From positions 770,920-834,919 of the forward strand of contig CAJXKC010000002.1 in NCBI GenBank assembly GCA_913055685.1: a stretch of 64,000 bases of DNA, written 5' to 3'. The position numbers and the translations under genes are program-made. Origin of the DNA: an uncultured Flavobacteriales bacterium. GTDB lineage: Bacteria; Bacteroidota; Bacteroidia; Flavobacteriales; Schleiferiaceae. Below the pieces are notes generated by a model. The model worked only from the letters and a program-made list of their open reading frames with translations, had not been told where the DNA came from and searched no databases. Shown here in pieces: positions 43,018-52,490 of this stretch (position 1 is its first letter; each line of letters begins with the position of its first letter).

Positions 43018-43895
43018 TGACCCAAAAGTTCTTCGCCCATGGCAAGCTGCTTCTATCAGCCGAATACAGCGTTTTAAACGGTGCTAAGGCCATTGCCGTT
43101 CCCACCATAGCTGGTCAGAGCTTAGAAGTAGGCCCTGGTAAGACTAGCAGCCATTGGCAGGCTAAGGACCACGAAGGCAAGGTCTGGCTTGACTTTAATA
43201 TTGAGGAAGCATATAATGCAGATGAGAAAGCAGTACGTGACATTTTATATGACCTTGCCGGTGATAAGCTCTTAAATAATTTCCAGTTTAAAACTGAATT
43301 AGAATTTCCTCGCGAATGGGGGCTAGGTAGCAGTAGCACCTTTATTAGCTTAATTGCCCGTTGGGCAGGAATCGACGTATGGCCCGCTTTTTTCCAGCAC
43401 TTAAAAGGAAGCGGATATGATGTGGCCGTAGCCGAAACCGGTGAAAACCTTCAATATCAATTAAACGAAAAAAGGGAGCCTTCGTGGGAGTTTGTGTCAT
43501 TACCGAGTTTTTTCCAAGACACCTTGCTTATCTATCTCGGTCAGAAGCAAAATAGCGCTAAAGAGGTAGTTCGCTTCAATCAATTAAATATACATCCCCA
43601 GCAAATTGAACGGATTAGCAATCTAAGTGAAGACCTTTTGTATTTAGACGATAAGCGAAGTTTACAAGATTGGATGAATATGCACGAAGCCCTAACTTCT
43701 GAACTCATTCATAAGAGTCCGCTTAAAATTTTAAGGTTTCCTACTCTGGAAGGAAGCATTAAGTCTTTAGGGGCCTGGGGCGGAGATTTTGCCTGGTATT
43801 GCGGTCCTCTTGAGGCCAAGTTCTTTCATGAACTTGGCTATAGTCAGGTATTTAAGTTTTATGATTTGGTAAAAAGAATCGAAGCGAACAATTAA
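43017..43895 (+). CDS. GHMP-family kinase, probably mevalonate pathway
   Basis: A 292-residue GHMP kinase. Motif 1 is visible as FFAHGKLLLSAEYSVLNGA (about 5-23), the ATP loop is EWGLGSSSTFISLIARW (about 100-116), and motif 3 is in SLGAWGGDFAWYCG (about 246-259). Its G-Y-D-V-A-V-A resembles the mevalonate kinase G-x-D-V-A-x-A stretch. The immediate link to HMG-CoA reductase suggests mevalonate or phosphomevalonate kinase. Substrate not settled. The other mevalonate genes are not in the window. Confidence 0.85.
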   Translation: MTQKFFAHGKLLLSAEYSVLNGAKAIAVPTIAGQSLEVGPGKTSSHWQAKDHEGKVWLDFNIEEAYNADEKAVRDILYDLAGDKLLNNFQFKTELEFPREWGLGSSSTFISLIARWAGIDVWPAFFQHLKGSGYDVAVAETGENLQYQLNEKREPSWEFVSLPSFFQDTLLIYLGQKQNSAKEVVRFNQLNIHPQQIERISNLSEDLLYLDDKRSLQDWMNMHEALTSELIHKSPLKILRFPTLEGSIKSLGAWGGDFAWYCGPLEAKFFHELGYSQVFKFYDLVKRIEANN

Positions 43896-43936
43896 ACCTT
43901 TACAGCATTTTTTTATCTTGCTTACAGGTGAATTAA

Positions 43937-46132
43937 ATGCTGAGGAATCTTATTGTCATATTATGCCTTCTGGGCTTTGCAAATGCTGAAGCGGCTCATT
44001 TGGTAGGAGGGGAAATTTCCTACCGCTGCTTGGGTTCAAATACCTATGAAGTGCAGTTGGTTATTTACCGCGATTGCCAATCAAACGGCGCACCTTTCGA
44101 CGATCCAGCTATTGTTACCATATATGATGGCAACAATAATTTTATTCAGAATAGATTCCTGCCACTCGAGAGTTCACGCGTGTTACCAATTACTGCGCCT
44201 AATACCTGTACGAGTTTACCCAGTTTTGTTTGCACCGCCGAAGGAGTTTACCTCGATACCTTAATACTACCGAATAACAGCAGCGGCTACACCTTAAGTC
44301 ACCAACGTTGCTGTCGTAATGCCAGTATAGACAATATCCCAAACCCAGGCTTATGGGGGAACACTTATACCATAGAAATACCGGCAGGAATAAGCTGTAA
44401 TAGTAGTCCCAAGTTTAGCACTCCGCCACCCGTAGCGCTATGTTTAAATATCCCAAGTAATATTGATATGAGCGTTTCGGAAAGTGATGGAGACTCCCTC
44501 TCCTACTCCCTTTGCTATCCGCTTCATGGTGGTGGAAATCAGACCACTGCTACTGGACCAAATTCACCTCGTCCAGATACTGCTACCCCACCTCCTTACA
44601 CCCTTGTGCCTTTTAGCGCAGGCTATAGCTCAAACTTCCCCTTACCGGGAAATCCGGCTTTTAGTTTAGACCCGCAAACGGGTATACTTACTGGCACCCC
44701 AACCCAGGTTGGACAATACGTTTTTGCCATTTGTGTTCAGGAATGGCGCAATGGTCAGTTATTAAGCACACTTAGAAGAGATTTTCAATTTAATGTAACC
44801 AATGCATGCAGGGGTACCGCCTCCAATTTTCAACAACAAAATACCGATCCATACCAATTGTGTTCGGGGCGAACCGTACAGTTTAATGAGCTTTGCTTTA
44901 ATGCCACAAGCTTTTATTGGGATTTTGGGGTTAACACCCTTAGTAATGATACTAGCACTTTAGCTAACCCAAGCTATACCTACCCAGATACGGGTGTATA
45001 TCTTGTAACCCTGGTCGCTAACCCGGGTAGTGCTTGTGCAGATACATCTCAACAGATTTACCGCATTTACGATCGATTATCGGTCGACTTTGATATCGGT
45101 GGCCAAGCTTGTTTTGATGCGCATGCATTCAATTTCACTCCCAAAGGAAATTATAGTGATTCGGCTAAATTCTATTGGAACTTTGGGGCGCTCACTAATA
45201 GAGGCTCAAATACTAGCACCGAAAAAACACCCCGTAACGTTGTTTACAATCTACCGGGTACCTATCAGGTAAGCTTGGAGGTTGAAGATGGTGCCTGTCG
45301 TGAAATTCATCTAGATACAGTTGAATTATTTAGCCGACCGGTCTTAAAGCACGATTTAAGCAGTCCGAGTGGCTGTGTTCCATTAATAGCTGAGTTTAGG
45401 GATAGTAGCGAGTATTCTGGCGGTAGACTCCTACATTTCTGGGATTTTGGTGATGGTTCAAGCTCTAGCCAAGCAAACCCCAGTCACCTTTATGAAAAGC
45501 CAGGCACTTACTTTGTATCTCATCGTATTATAAGTGAATCAGGATGTATCGATACCTTATTTGAGCGAAGCGACATCCCTATTGTGGTGCATCCCAAACC
45601 GGAAAGTAGTTTTAGGGTATCCCCGGCTAAAACAGATATTTACAATCCTAACTTCCAGATTGCCCTCGATCCCCAAGGGTCTAATGTGCAAACTTGGCTC
45701 TTACTCCCAGACGGTCGCCGACTCGACCCACGCCAAACGGAATTTATTTATACGGCCCAAGATACCGGCCGGCAACAGTTTTTTCAATTTACGCAGAATG
45801 AGCATGGATGCCTAGACACCATGCTTATAGAAACCTATGTTTCTTATCCCTTCCGAGTATATATTCCGAATGCCTTTAGCCCTAATAATGATGGAAAGAA
45901 TGATTTCTTCAGCTACAGCATTTTAGGTACAAATGAATTTGAAATCATCATCTTTAACCGCTGGGGTGAACGGGTTTTCCAAAGTCAGGACCTGACTAAT
46001 TTTTGGAATGGCAGAATACAGAATAGTCAGGAGAATGCGCCCACCGGGGTTTATTCCTACCAAATTAGACTACGAATCAAAGAAAGCGGAGAAAGCTACT
46101 TTAAGCGAGGATATGTGAGTCTTTTGCGCTAA
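43937..46132 (+). CDS. PKD-domain secreted protein with CHU_C / type-B sorting domain
   Basis: Secreted by the type IX system and probably cell-attached. Signal peptide MLRNLIVILCLLGFANAEAA, then an N-terminal region HLVGGEISYRCLGSNTYEVQ common to large Bacteroidota surface proteins. Several PKD repeats follow, with F-Y-W-D-F-G and H-F-W-D-F-G-D-G-S-S-S motifs, and the last 85 residues are the CHU_C domain: Y-I-P-N-A-F-S-P-N-N-D-G-K-N-D, F-N-R-W-G-E-R-V-F and A-P-T-G-V-Y-S-Y. The 731-residue protein has no adjacent PorP/SprF gene. Role in adhesion or gliding is inferred from the domains. Confidence 0.9.
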   Translation: MLRNLIVILCLLGFANAEAAHLVGGEISYRCLGSNTYEVQLVIYRDCQSNGAPFDDPAIVTIYDGNNNFIQNRFLPLESSRVLPITAPNTCTSLPSFVCTAEGVYLDTLILPNNSSGYTLSHQRCCRNASIDNIPNPGLWGNTYTIEIPAGISCNSSPKFSTPPPVALCLNIPSNIDMSVSESDGDSLSYSLCYPLHGGGNQTTATGPNSPRPDTATPPPYTLVPFSAGYSSNFPLPGNPAFSLDPQTGILTGTPTQVGQYVFAICVQEWRNGQLLSTLRRDFQFNVTNACRGTASNFQQQNTDPYQLCSGRTVQFNELCFNATSFYWDFGVNTLSNDTSTLANPSYTYPDTGVYLVTLVANPGSACADTSQQIYRIYDRLSVDFDIGGQACFDAHAFNFTPKGNYSDSAKFYWNFGALTNRGSNTSTEKTPRNVVYNLPGTYQVSLEVEDGACREIHLDTVELFSRPVLKHDLSSPSGCVPLIAEFRDSSEYSGGRLLHFWDFGDGSSSSQANPSHLYEKPGTYFVSHRIISESGCIDTLFERSDIPIVVHPKPESSFRVSPAKTDIYNPNFQIALDPQGSNVQTWLLLPDGRRLDPRQTEFIYTAQDTGRQQFFQFTQNEHGCLDTMLIETYVSYPFRVYIPNAFSPNNDGKNDFFSYSILGTNEFEIIIFNRWGERVFQSQDLTNFWNGRIQNSQENAPTGVYSYQIRLRIKESGESYFKRGYVSLLR

Positions 46133-46494
46133 ACTCCTTTTAGGCGAGAAGCCAAAATCATTATTAAAATCCCTAGTCCCACACTCAAGATTAGATTTAA
46201 GGCCAAGAGGGTCCAAGCCTTTTGGCTAATTAGATACCAGTTTTCATAACTAAAGGTCGAGAAGGTGGAAAAGCCGCCGCAAAAGCCAATCATCCAAAAC
46301 AAACGCTGACTCTCCTCTAATCGGTCCATCCAATGGAAAGTCAAAAGGGCTAATAAAGCGGTTGCCAATAAATTAGAGCTTAGAGTGGCGTAAGGAAAGA
46401 TACTACTTCCCTTCAAAGGAATAATTAATTTGCTAATGGCATAGCGCAAGATCGAGCCTAAACCTCCTCCTAAAAAAACCCAAAGCCAAGTCAT
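46129..46494 (-). CDS. crcB: Fluoride channel CrcB (FluC)
   Basis: Exports fluoride through a dual-topology dimer. The 121-residue, four-helix protein has the conserved G-G-G-L-G-S-I-L-R-Y at the N-terminus and the channel motif GFCGGFSTFSTFSYE (about 73-87), with its Phe residues. Overlaps the PAP2 gene by four bases. The stop overlaps that of the CHU_C gene (CTAA at 46129-46132). I saw no fluoride riboswitch. Confidence 0.92.
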   Translation of the reverse strand: MTWLWVFLGGGLGSILRYAISKLIIPLKGSSIFPYATLSSNLLATALLALLTFHWMDRLEESQRLFWMIGFCGGFSTFSTFSYENWYLISQKAWTLLALNLILSVGLGILIMILASRLKGV

Positions 46495-47072
46495 CTCTGC
46501 TCTTTATAATTTGGTTCTAGCCAACGATCCATGACCAAAAAAAGTAAGGTACCACAGAGAGTGCCGTACAAGGCTCCAAATAAAATATCACCCGGATAAT
46601 GCACCCCTAAATATACTCGGCTGTAGGCTACTAAACTTGCCCATACTATAAGGCCGTAGTACAACCAAGACCACTTGCGTCGGAAAAGTAAGCCCAGAAA
46701 AAAGGCTAAACCAAAGGTATTTGAGGCATGTGAGCTTACAAAACCATATTTACCACCACAGCTTCCCTTCACCAATCGTATTTGATCTTGCAATTCTGTC
46801 TCATGACAGGGTCTTAAGCGCTCAAATTGATTTTTAAACAAGCGTACCGAACCTTGATCGGTAGCAACCACATTCAGTGCAATAAAGAGAGTAACGATAA
46901 GCGCCTGTTTCCAGTGAAACAAGTAGTACACCAATCCTAGAAGAACAAGGTACAGTGGAATCCAGATGGTTATTTCCGACATCCTTAACCAAAAAGGATC
47001 CCAAAAGTCAGTACCCAAATTATTTAGGTAAAGAAAAAGCTCGGTATCCCAATGGATTAAGGTATCAAGCAT
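46491..47072 (-). CDS. PAP2-family membrane phosphatase
   Basis: Membrane phosphatase, probably for a lipid phosphate such as undecaprenyl diphosphate. 193 residues with five or six helices. The three motifs are [16 protein letters not shown] (PSGH-type, in [14 protein letters not shown]) and [12 protein letters not shown], with the catalytic His residues. Overlaps obgE by eight bases. Confidence 0.9.
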   Translation of the reverse strand: MLDTLIHWDTELFLYLNNLGTDFWDPFWLRMSEITIWIPLYLVLLGLVYYLFHWKQALIVTLFIALNVVATDQGSVRLFKNQFERLRPCHETELQDQIRLVKGSCGGKYGFVSSHASNTFGLAFFLGLLFRRKWSWLYYGLIVWASLVAYSRVYLGVHYPGDILFGALYGTLCGTLLFLVMDRWLEPNYKEQR

Positions 47073-48072
47073 CGGCGTTCATTTTCATCCAAAGCTGGTC
47101 CTTTAAATCCTGAACCTTATAACCACTTACGGAAGAGAAGAATAAAAACTCCAAGCCCTCCGGCAAACGAACTTCCAAATCCTTAGACATTTCGGCCATC
47201 AATTCCTCGTCCAACATATCGGCCTTACTTATGGCCAATAAACGGTCTTTGTCGAGTAATTCGGGATTAAAACGCTCCAATTCCTGTAAAAGAATATTGT
47301 ATTGGTCTACCAAATCATCTGCGTCTGCGGGGACAAGGAAGAGCAACATGGCATTGCGCTCAATGTGCTTTAAAAAACGATGACCAAGCCCCTTACCTTC
47401 ACTGGCCCCTTCAATAATTCCTGGGATATCGGCCATCACAAAAGAGCGGTAGTCGCGATAATTTACGATCCCAAGCTTTGGCGTAAGGGTTGTAAAAGGA
47501 TAGTCTGCAATTTCTGGTTTAGCAGCGGATAAGACCGAAAGTAAAGTTGATTTACCCGCATTGGGGAATCCTACCAAACCTACATCTGCCAAAACCTTTA
47601 GCTCAAGGATGCACCAGCCTTCTTGACCAGGTTCACCTGGCTGAGCAAAGCGAGGAGTTTGAAAGGTGGCACTTTTAAAATGCACGTTTCCTAATCCGCC
47701 TCTACCACCTTGCTTAAGCACCCTTTCCTCGCCACTTTCAGTGATTTCGAAAAGAATTTCTCCCGTCTCAGCATCCTTCGCTACGGTACCCAAGGGTACG
47801 TCTAAAATTTCATCCTGACCCTTAGCACCACTCCTTTGGTTTTGGCCCCCATTCTCACCGGCTCCAGCCTTGATATGCTTACGGTATTTAAGGTGTAAAA
47901 GGGTCCACATCTGCTCGTTTCCACGCAAAATAACGCTTCCACCTTCACCGCCGTCACCGCCATCCGGACCTCCTTTGGAGGTCATGCGGTTTCGATGTAA
48001 ATGCGCCGAACCGGCACCACCTTTACCCGATTTACAGTGGATTTTTACGTAGTCAACGAAGTTTTCCTGCAT
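47065..48072 (-). CDS. obgE: GTPase ObgE (CgtA)
   Basis: Ribosome-associated GTPase involved in large-subunit assembly and growth control. The 335 residues begin with the glycine-rich Obg fold ([11 protein letters not shown]) and have the P-loop [14 protein letters not shown], switch region Y-P-F-T-T-L and the G3 D-I-P-G-I-I-E-G-A. The third domain of some Obg proteins is absent, as is normal in Bacteroidota. Downstream of adk, with a two-base gap. Confidence 0.95.
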   Translation of the reverse strand: MQENFVDYVKIHCKSGKGGAGSAHLHRNRMTSKGGPDGGDGGEGGSVILRGNEQMWTLLHLKYRKHIKAGAGENGGQNQRSGAKGQDEILDVPLGTVAKDAETGEILFEITESGEERVLKQGGRGGLGNVHFKSATFQTPRFAQPGEPGQEGWCILELKVLADVGLVGFPNAGKSTLLSVLSAAKPEIADYPFTTLTPKLGIVNYRDYRSFVMADIPGIIEGASEGKGLGHRFLKHIERNAMLLFLVPADADDLVDQYNILLQELERFNPELLDKDRLLAISKADMLDEELMAEMSKDLEVRLPEGLEFLFFSSVSGYKVQDLKDQLWMKMNADA

Positions 48073-48074
48073 GC

Positions 48075-48647
48075 TTAGTGCTGATCGATGGCATTATATA
48101 AACGCTCACTAATTTCTTCGATACTACCAGTACCAACAATTTCGTGTAGCTTATTCTGCTCCTGATAAAAAGATTTCACCGGGGCTGTTTCTTTATTGTA
48201 AGTAGCAATGCGATTGGCTATAATAGCCGGATCGGCATCGTCACTCCTTCCGCTAGTCTCTGCCCTTTTTAACAAACGCTCTTTTAATTCCGCTTCAGGA
48301 ACTTCGAGAGCCAACATAAGACTGATGCTAGTATCCATACTGCTTAGAAGACTATCTAAAGCCTGGGCCTGAGCAATGGTGCGGGGAAATCCATCAAAGA
48401 TAAATCCTTTCGCCTGGGGATTATTATCTAGCTCACTTTTAAGCATGTTGATAGTAACCTCATCGGGCACCAAAGCTCCTTTATCGATATAACTCTTGGC
48501 AAGCTTTCCCAACTCTGTTTCTCCCTTGATGTTAGCGCGAAAAATATCGCCAGTAGAGAGATGTTTTAATTGGTATTTATCAATTAAGTTTTGTGACTGA
48601 GTTCCTTTTCCCGCTCCGGGAGGGCCGAAGAGTACAATATTTAACAT
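48075..48647 (-). CDS. adk: Adenylate kinase
   Basis: Balances ATP, ADP and AMP. From ATG 48647, [20 protein letters not shown] holds the P-loop, followed by [17 protein letters not shown] and a short lid with R-S-D-D-A-D-P. 190 residues. A frame opening 12 codons earlier at 48683 is not the real start because a promoter element at 48672-48679 lies inside it. Bacteroidota adenylate kinases commonly have this short form. Confidence 0.94.
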   Translation of the reverse strand: MLNIVLFGPPGAGKGTQSQNLIDKYQLKHLSTGDIFRANIKGETELGKLAKSYIDKGALVPDEVTINMLKSELDNNPQAKGFIFDGFPRTIAQAQALDSLLSSMDTSISLMLALEVPEAELKERLLKRAETSGRSDDADPAIIANRIATYNKETAPVKSFYQEQNKLHEIVGTGSIEEISERLYNAIDQH

Positions 48648-48671
48648 GATGTGTTCTAAATTTGAAAGCAG

Positions 48672-48679
48672 CAAAATTA
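48672..48679 (-). promoter_or_regulatory. Bacteroidota-type -7 element for adk
   Basis: Minus-strand TAATTTTG, an exact TAnnTTTG match, 24 bases before the ATG at 48647. It decides against the longer adk frame. Confidence 0.55.
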
Positions 48680-48726
48680 GCAATTTAATAAAGGCAAGCG
48701 GGTTTAGGATTGGCCTTCTTAAATTG

Positions 48727-48734
48727 TAAATTTG
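48727..48734 (+). promoter_or_regulatory. Bacteroidota-type -7 element for manC
   Basis: TAAATTTG, an exact TAnnTTTG match, 19 bases before the ATG. A TTTA at 48703-48706 (consensus -33 TTTG) is spaced by 20 bases, the best two-part match in the window. Confidence 0.6.
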
Positions 48735-48753
48735 AAGCCCTTAAAAATTAACT

Positions 48754-49839
48754 ATGGCCGCAACCTATTGTGTAATCATGGCCGGTGGTATCGGAAGTCG
48801 CTTCTGGCCTATGAGTACCGCCGAAAACCCAAAACAATTTCATGACATCCTTGGTACAGGAGAGTCACTTTTACAACAAACCTTTAGACGCCTTTGTCTT
48901 ATCACCGATCCTGAAAAGGTGTTGGTGGTAACCCATAAAAATTATGCCGATCAGGTAGCCGAACAACTACCTGCGATGCCGAAAGAAAATATCATCCTGG
49001 AGCCAGCTCGTCGTAATACTGCACCTTGTATTACCTATGCGGCTTATCGCATTCAAAACATGGACCCTGAAGCGAATATGCTTATTGCCCCTTCGGACCA
49101 TTTAATTACCAATGAACAGGAATTTGTACGAATTGCAAATCTAGCTTTAGATACAGCTTCATCCAGTGATTTTCTATTCACTTTAGGGATAAAACCTCAT
49201 AGACCTGACACCGGTTACGGCTACATCCAATTTGAAGATCAATCGGTTGTAAATCAAGAGGTAAAAAAAGTAAAGACCTTTACCGAAAAACCCAATGCAG
49301 AGATTGCTCAGCAATTTATGGACAGTGGAGACTTTCTCTGGAATGCGGGTATTTTTATTTGGTCTCTAAAAACCTTTAAAAAGGAATTAGAGGAACATCA
49401 GAATGATTTATACAGCAATTTCGAGGCTGGCGCTAGTCTATTTGGCACCGACCAAGAAGCGGGCTTTGTAAATAAAACCTACCCCGCCTGCGAAAATGAG
49501 TCTATTGATTACGGATTAATGGAAAAGTCTAGTAATGTTTATGTTATACCATCTGACTTTGGCTGGAGTGATTTAGGTACCTGGGGTAGCCTATATGAAC
49601 ATAAAGAGCTTGATAAGAGTAAGAATGCTCTAATTGGTAAGAAGATATTAACCTACGATAGTGCGCATAATATCGTACGTATGCCTAAGGATAAAATTGC
49701 GGTAATTGAAGGACTAAAGGATTATATCGTAGTAGATACCGACGAAGCTTTGCTCATCTGTAAAATGGAAAACGAACAGCTTATAAAAACATTCGTTGGT
49801 GATGTGAAATTAAGCTTCGGTGACGATACTGGGATCTAA
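48754..49839 (+). CDS. manC: Mannose-1-phosphate guanylyltransferase
   Basis: Makes GDP-mannose for surface polysaccharides and glycoproteins. 361 residues: MAGGIGSRFWPMSTAENPKQ is the nucleotide-binding signature, F-T-E-K-P-N is the hexose-phosphate-binding piece, and F-G-W-S-D-L-G-T-W completes the active site. It is the short form, lacking the isomerase domain found in bifunctional AlgA. Isolated gene between adk and the photolyase. Twenty bases separate its stop from that of the photolyase gene. Confidence 0.94.
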   Translation: MAATYCVIMAGGIGSRFWPMSTAENPKQFHDILGTGESLLQQTFRRLCLITDPEKVLVVTHKNYADQVAEQLPAMPKENIILEPARRNTAPCITYAAYRIQNMDPEANMLIAPSDHLITNEQEFVRIANLALDTASSSDFLFTLGIKPHRPDTGYGYIQFEDQSVVNQEVKKVKTFTEKPNAEIAQQFMDSGDFLWNAGIFIWSLKTFKKELEEHQNDLYSNFEAGASLFGTDQEAGFVNKTYPACENESIDYGLMEKSSNVYVIPSDFGWSDLGTWGSLYEHKELDKSKNALIGKKILTYDSAHNIVRMPKDKIAVIEGLKDYIVVDTDEALLICKMENEQLIKTFVGDVKLSFGDDTGI

Positions 49840-49859
49840 AGCCCATTAGATAATTAAGA

Positions 49860-51155
49860 TTACTTTAAAGCCTGCTTGTAGCGCTCTAGGGCTCGCTCGC
49901 GGGCTTTTTTATGCTCCACAATTGGGCCCGGGTATGCATCCGTACCATATTCGGGCACCCACTTTTTAAGATATTTCAATTGAGGATCGAACTTCTTAAG
50001 TTGCGTTTCGGGATTGAAAATCCGAAAATAAGGCGCAGCATCTACCCCACTTCCTGCTGCCCACTGCCAACCACCTACATTACTGGCCGCATCGTAATCT
50101 AGAAGCTTTTTAGCAAAGTAAGCCTCGCCCCAACGCCAATCGATAAGTAAATGCTTAGTGAGAAAACTAGCTACTAACATCCGTACCCGGTTATGCATGA
50201 AACCAGTTTCATTTAGCTCACGCATACCTGCATCCACTAAGGGATAGCCTGTTTTACCTTTACACCAAGCCTCAAAGTGGTCCTTATTATTCTCCCAGGC
50301 GATTGCGTCGTAATCCTTACGGAAACTAGCATTGAACGAATGTGGAAAATGATACAAAACCTGCTGGTAAAAGTCTCGCCAGATTAGCTCATTAAAGAAC
50401 TTCTCATTAGTGGCCTGTGCCAATTTTGCCAAACGCCGAATACTTATTGTTCCAAAGCGTAAGTGTAGACTTAGCCTACTCGTTCCTCTTAAGGAGGGAA
50501 TATCCCGAGTATTGTGATAATCTTCAATTAACGACTTATCAAAATTTCGGGCTGGATAGTCAAAATCGAAGGGTTCAAAACCTAATTCATTAAGACTAGG
50601 CAAGTTTAGTGCTTCTGTTTCTAGGTAATTATCTAAATCGGCCGAAGGAAAGGCTTTTAGATGCTCTTCTTTTAACTGCTGCTTATACCGCTTCATATAC
50701 GGCGTGTAAACTACATAAGGATCGCCATCATCTTTTACTACTTCCCCCTTTTCAAAGATTACCTGGTCCTTATACCCCTTAAAAGAAATGCCTTGCTCTT
50801 TCAAGTAGTGATAGATTTCCTTGTCGCGCTCTTGCGCATAGGGTTCATAATCTCGATTGGTATAAACTGCCTTTACGGGATATTCCTTTAGAAGCTTTTC
50901 CCAGGCTTCTTGAGGGCTAGCATGATAAACAAGGAGCGACGACCCCTTCCCTTCAAGCTTACGCTTGATTTGCTCTAATTCCTGATGAATAAATTGCACC
51001 CGAGCATCGCGGGGCTCTAATTCCTCGAGAATATTACGATCAAAAATAAAGAAAGCTAAAACCGGGTATTCTCCCGCCAGTGCTTCGGCAAGACCATGGT
51101 TATCTTCCAGCCGTAAATCGCGGCGAAACCAAAATATGCTTATTCCTTCTCCCAT
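49860..51155 (-). CDS. Deoxyribodipyrimidine photolyase / cryptochrome, class I
   Basis: Light-driven repair of pyrimidine dimers, or a photoreceptor. 431 residues. The N-terminal antenna-binding domain opens with ISIFWFRRDLRLEDNHGLAE. The FAD domain has L-H-L-R-F-G-T-I-S-I-R, F-F-N-E-L-I-W-R-D-F-Y, and the block A-G-M-R-E-L-N-E-T-G-F-M-H-N-R, then W-A-A-G-S-G-V-D-A-A-P-Y-F-R. The Asn in H-N-R-x-R and Trp residues used in repair enzymes are present, which favours photolyase over cryptochrome. It overlaps the flavin reductase gene by 16 bases and ends the light-response operon. Antenna unknown; methenyl-folate would be the usual choice. Confidence 0.93.
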   Translation of the reverse strand: MGEGISIFWFRRDLRLEDNHGLAEALAGEYPVLAFFIFDRNILEELEPRDARVQFIHQELEQIKRKLEGKGSSLLVYHASPQEAWEKLLKEYPVKAVYTNRDYEPYAQERDKEIYHYLKEQGISFKGYKDQVIFEKGEVVKDDGDPYVVYTPYMKRYKQQLKEEHLKAFPSADLDNYLETEALNLPSLNELGFEPFDFDYPARNFDKSLIEDYHNTRDIPSLRGTSRLSLHLRFGTISIRRLAKLAQATNEKFFNELIWRDFYQQVLYHFPHSFNASFRKDYDAIAWENNKDHFEAWCKGKTGYPLVDAGMRELNETGFMHNRVRMLVASFLTKHLLIDWRWGEAYFAKKLLDYDAASNVGGWQWAAGSGVDAAPYFRIFNPETQLKKFDPQLKYLKKWVPEYGTDAYPGPIVEHKKARERALERYKQALK

Positions 51156-51790
51156 GGTAAGTGCTCTAAATCTTTATGCGGTCTTGCATAAGCATAACGT
51201 TTAAATGGCTCCGTTTTGTAGTAGGAGTCGAGCCCATTTACCGCCAAATTTCCAGCCTTGCTATGCTCAATTAGTCCGTCCTCTAGAATTAGTGATTCAT
51301 CCAGATGTACCTCCTCGATGGCAGCAACCACAAAAATGGTTCCGTTGACTTTTACCTGATGCTCCTCTACATAGGAAATACCAATTTTAACCGGGCTCTC
51401 CTTTAAATAGGGCACTGGAAAGTTTAAATGACTGGTCTCCATTTTCAATATATCAACTTCAGACTCATCTGCAGCAAAATTGGCAGAGCAAGCATGAGCT
51501 TGCGGTAAAAGGACAGGGTTTACCGAATTAAGACTCGCAAAGCCATTGGCCTTGAAATTTTCTAAACTATGCCTGGGTACTGTATGCGGTCGAAATAAGA
51601 GGCCCAAATAAGGTGGGTTTGCTCCTACATGAATTACCGAAAAGAATAAGCCTGCATTTAGCAGCCCTTGCTCAGATTGGCTTAACATCACGTTTAAGCT
51701 TTTATAGCCACCCAGGCTATTAAAGAAGGAAGCTCGGTAGAATCGTTCCCACTGAGCAAAATCCGATTTGCTAAAGCTTTTCTGCCCCAT
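51140..51790 (-). CDS. Flavin reductase-like FMN-binding split-barrel protein
   Basis: A 216-residue flavin reductase domain protein. N-V-M-L-S-Q-S-E-Q-G, G-L-F-F-S-V-I-H-V-G-A-N-P-P-Y-L-G-L-L-F-R-P and F-A-S-L-N-S-V are the usual FMN-binding barrel segments. An FMN-dependent oxidoreductase is likely but the substrate is not visible. In flavobacteria a gene of this kind is often found next to photolyases; here it overlaps the photolyase gene by 16 bases and the SDR gene by one base. No monooxygenase partner is in sight. Confidence 0.83.
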   Translation of the reverse strand: MGQKSFSKSDFAQWERFYRASFFNSLGGYKSLNVMLSQSEQGLLNAGLFFSVIHVGANPPYLGLLFRPHTVPRHSLENFKANGFASLNSVNPVLLPQAHACSANFAADESEVDILKMETSHLNFPVPYLKESPVKIGISYVEEHQVKVNGTIFVVAAIEEVHLDESLILEDGLIEHSKAGNLAVNGLDSYYKTEPFKRYAYARPHKDLEHLPWEKE

Positions 51791-52488
51791 TACATGCCTT
51801 TTATAGACGACATGCCTCCATCTACTTTTAAAACTTGACCACTTATCCAGGATCCCTGCTCACTAAGTAAGAATGTGGTCATCGAGGCAATATCTTCTGG
51901 AGTACCCACTCGTTTAAGGGGATGGCGCTCAGCGTTAGCCTCACGCTTTTTATCATTAGAAAGTAAATTCTCCGCTAAGGGAGTATCGGTCAGCGAAGGA
52001 GCAATAGCATTAAAGCGAATCTTAGGAGCAAATTCGGCCGCTAAGCTTCGCGTTAAGCCTTCTAAGGCCCCTTTGGCCGCTGCAATGGAAGCGTGAAAGG
52101 GTAAACCCGACTGTACAGCTACCGTGGAAAAATAGACCACGGAAGCATTTTCAGCTTTCTTTAATAAGGGTAAAACAGCCTGAGTCACCTTTACCGCACC
52201 CATAAAATTCAAATCCATTTCCGCTTGAAAATCTTCAGGCTTAATGCGATTAAAAGGTTTGAGGTTTATACTACCCGGGCAATAAAGTAAGCCATCCAAA
52301 TGCTCTGGTAAGCGACTAGTATCTAGTTCCTCCGAAATATCAAAGGTGATCGACTCAACACCACTGGCTAAATTGGCACCAGTAATAGACCGACTTGCAG
52401 CGTATACCTTATGACCAGCCTTACTTAATTGTTGAACTACTGACTTCCCAATTCCACTTCCTCCGCCAATAATCAAATAGTTCTTCAT
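51790..52488 (-). CDS. SDR-family protein lacking the canonical catalytic Tyr
   Basis: A 232-residue Rossmann protein. The cofactor loop I-G-G-G-S-G-I-G (7-14) is normal, as is A-P-S-L-T-D-T-P-L-A after it. However the Y-x-x-x-K pair is I-A-A-A-K at 135-139 (in FHASIAAAKGALEG), so the Tyr is replaced by Ile, while the Ser (S121, in YFSTVAVQSG) and Lys139 remain. It is possible that His132 takes part, or that it is not a classical reductase. Position between folE and the flavin reductase suggests pterin or flavin chemistry; if so, sepiapterin-reductase activity would need an unusual mechanism. Confidence 0.87.
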   Translation of the reverse strand: MKNYLIIGGGSGIGKSVVQQLSKAGHKVYAASRSITGANLASGVESITFDISEELDTSRLPEHLDGLLYCPGSINLKPFNRIKPEDFQAEMDLNFMGAVKVTQAVLPLLKKAENASVVYFSTVAVQSGLPFHASIAAAKGALEGLTRSLAAEFAPKIRFNAIAPSLTDTPLAENLLSNDKKREANAERHPLKRVGTPEDIASMTTFLLSEQGSWISGQVLKVDGGMSSIKGM

Positions 52489-52490
52489 GA

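Noticed and set aside
46495..48072. Possible mobile or foreign origin of crcB-PAP2-obgE block
   Set aside because: Composition and spacing are like the rest of the window; the genes are ordinary chromosomal ones with no repeats or integrase.
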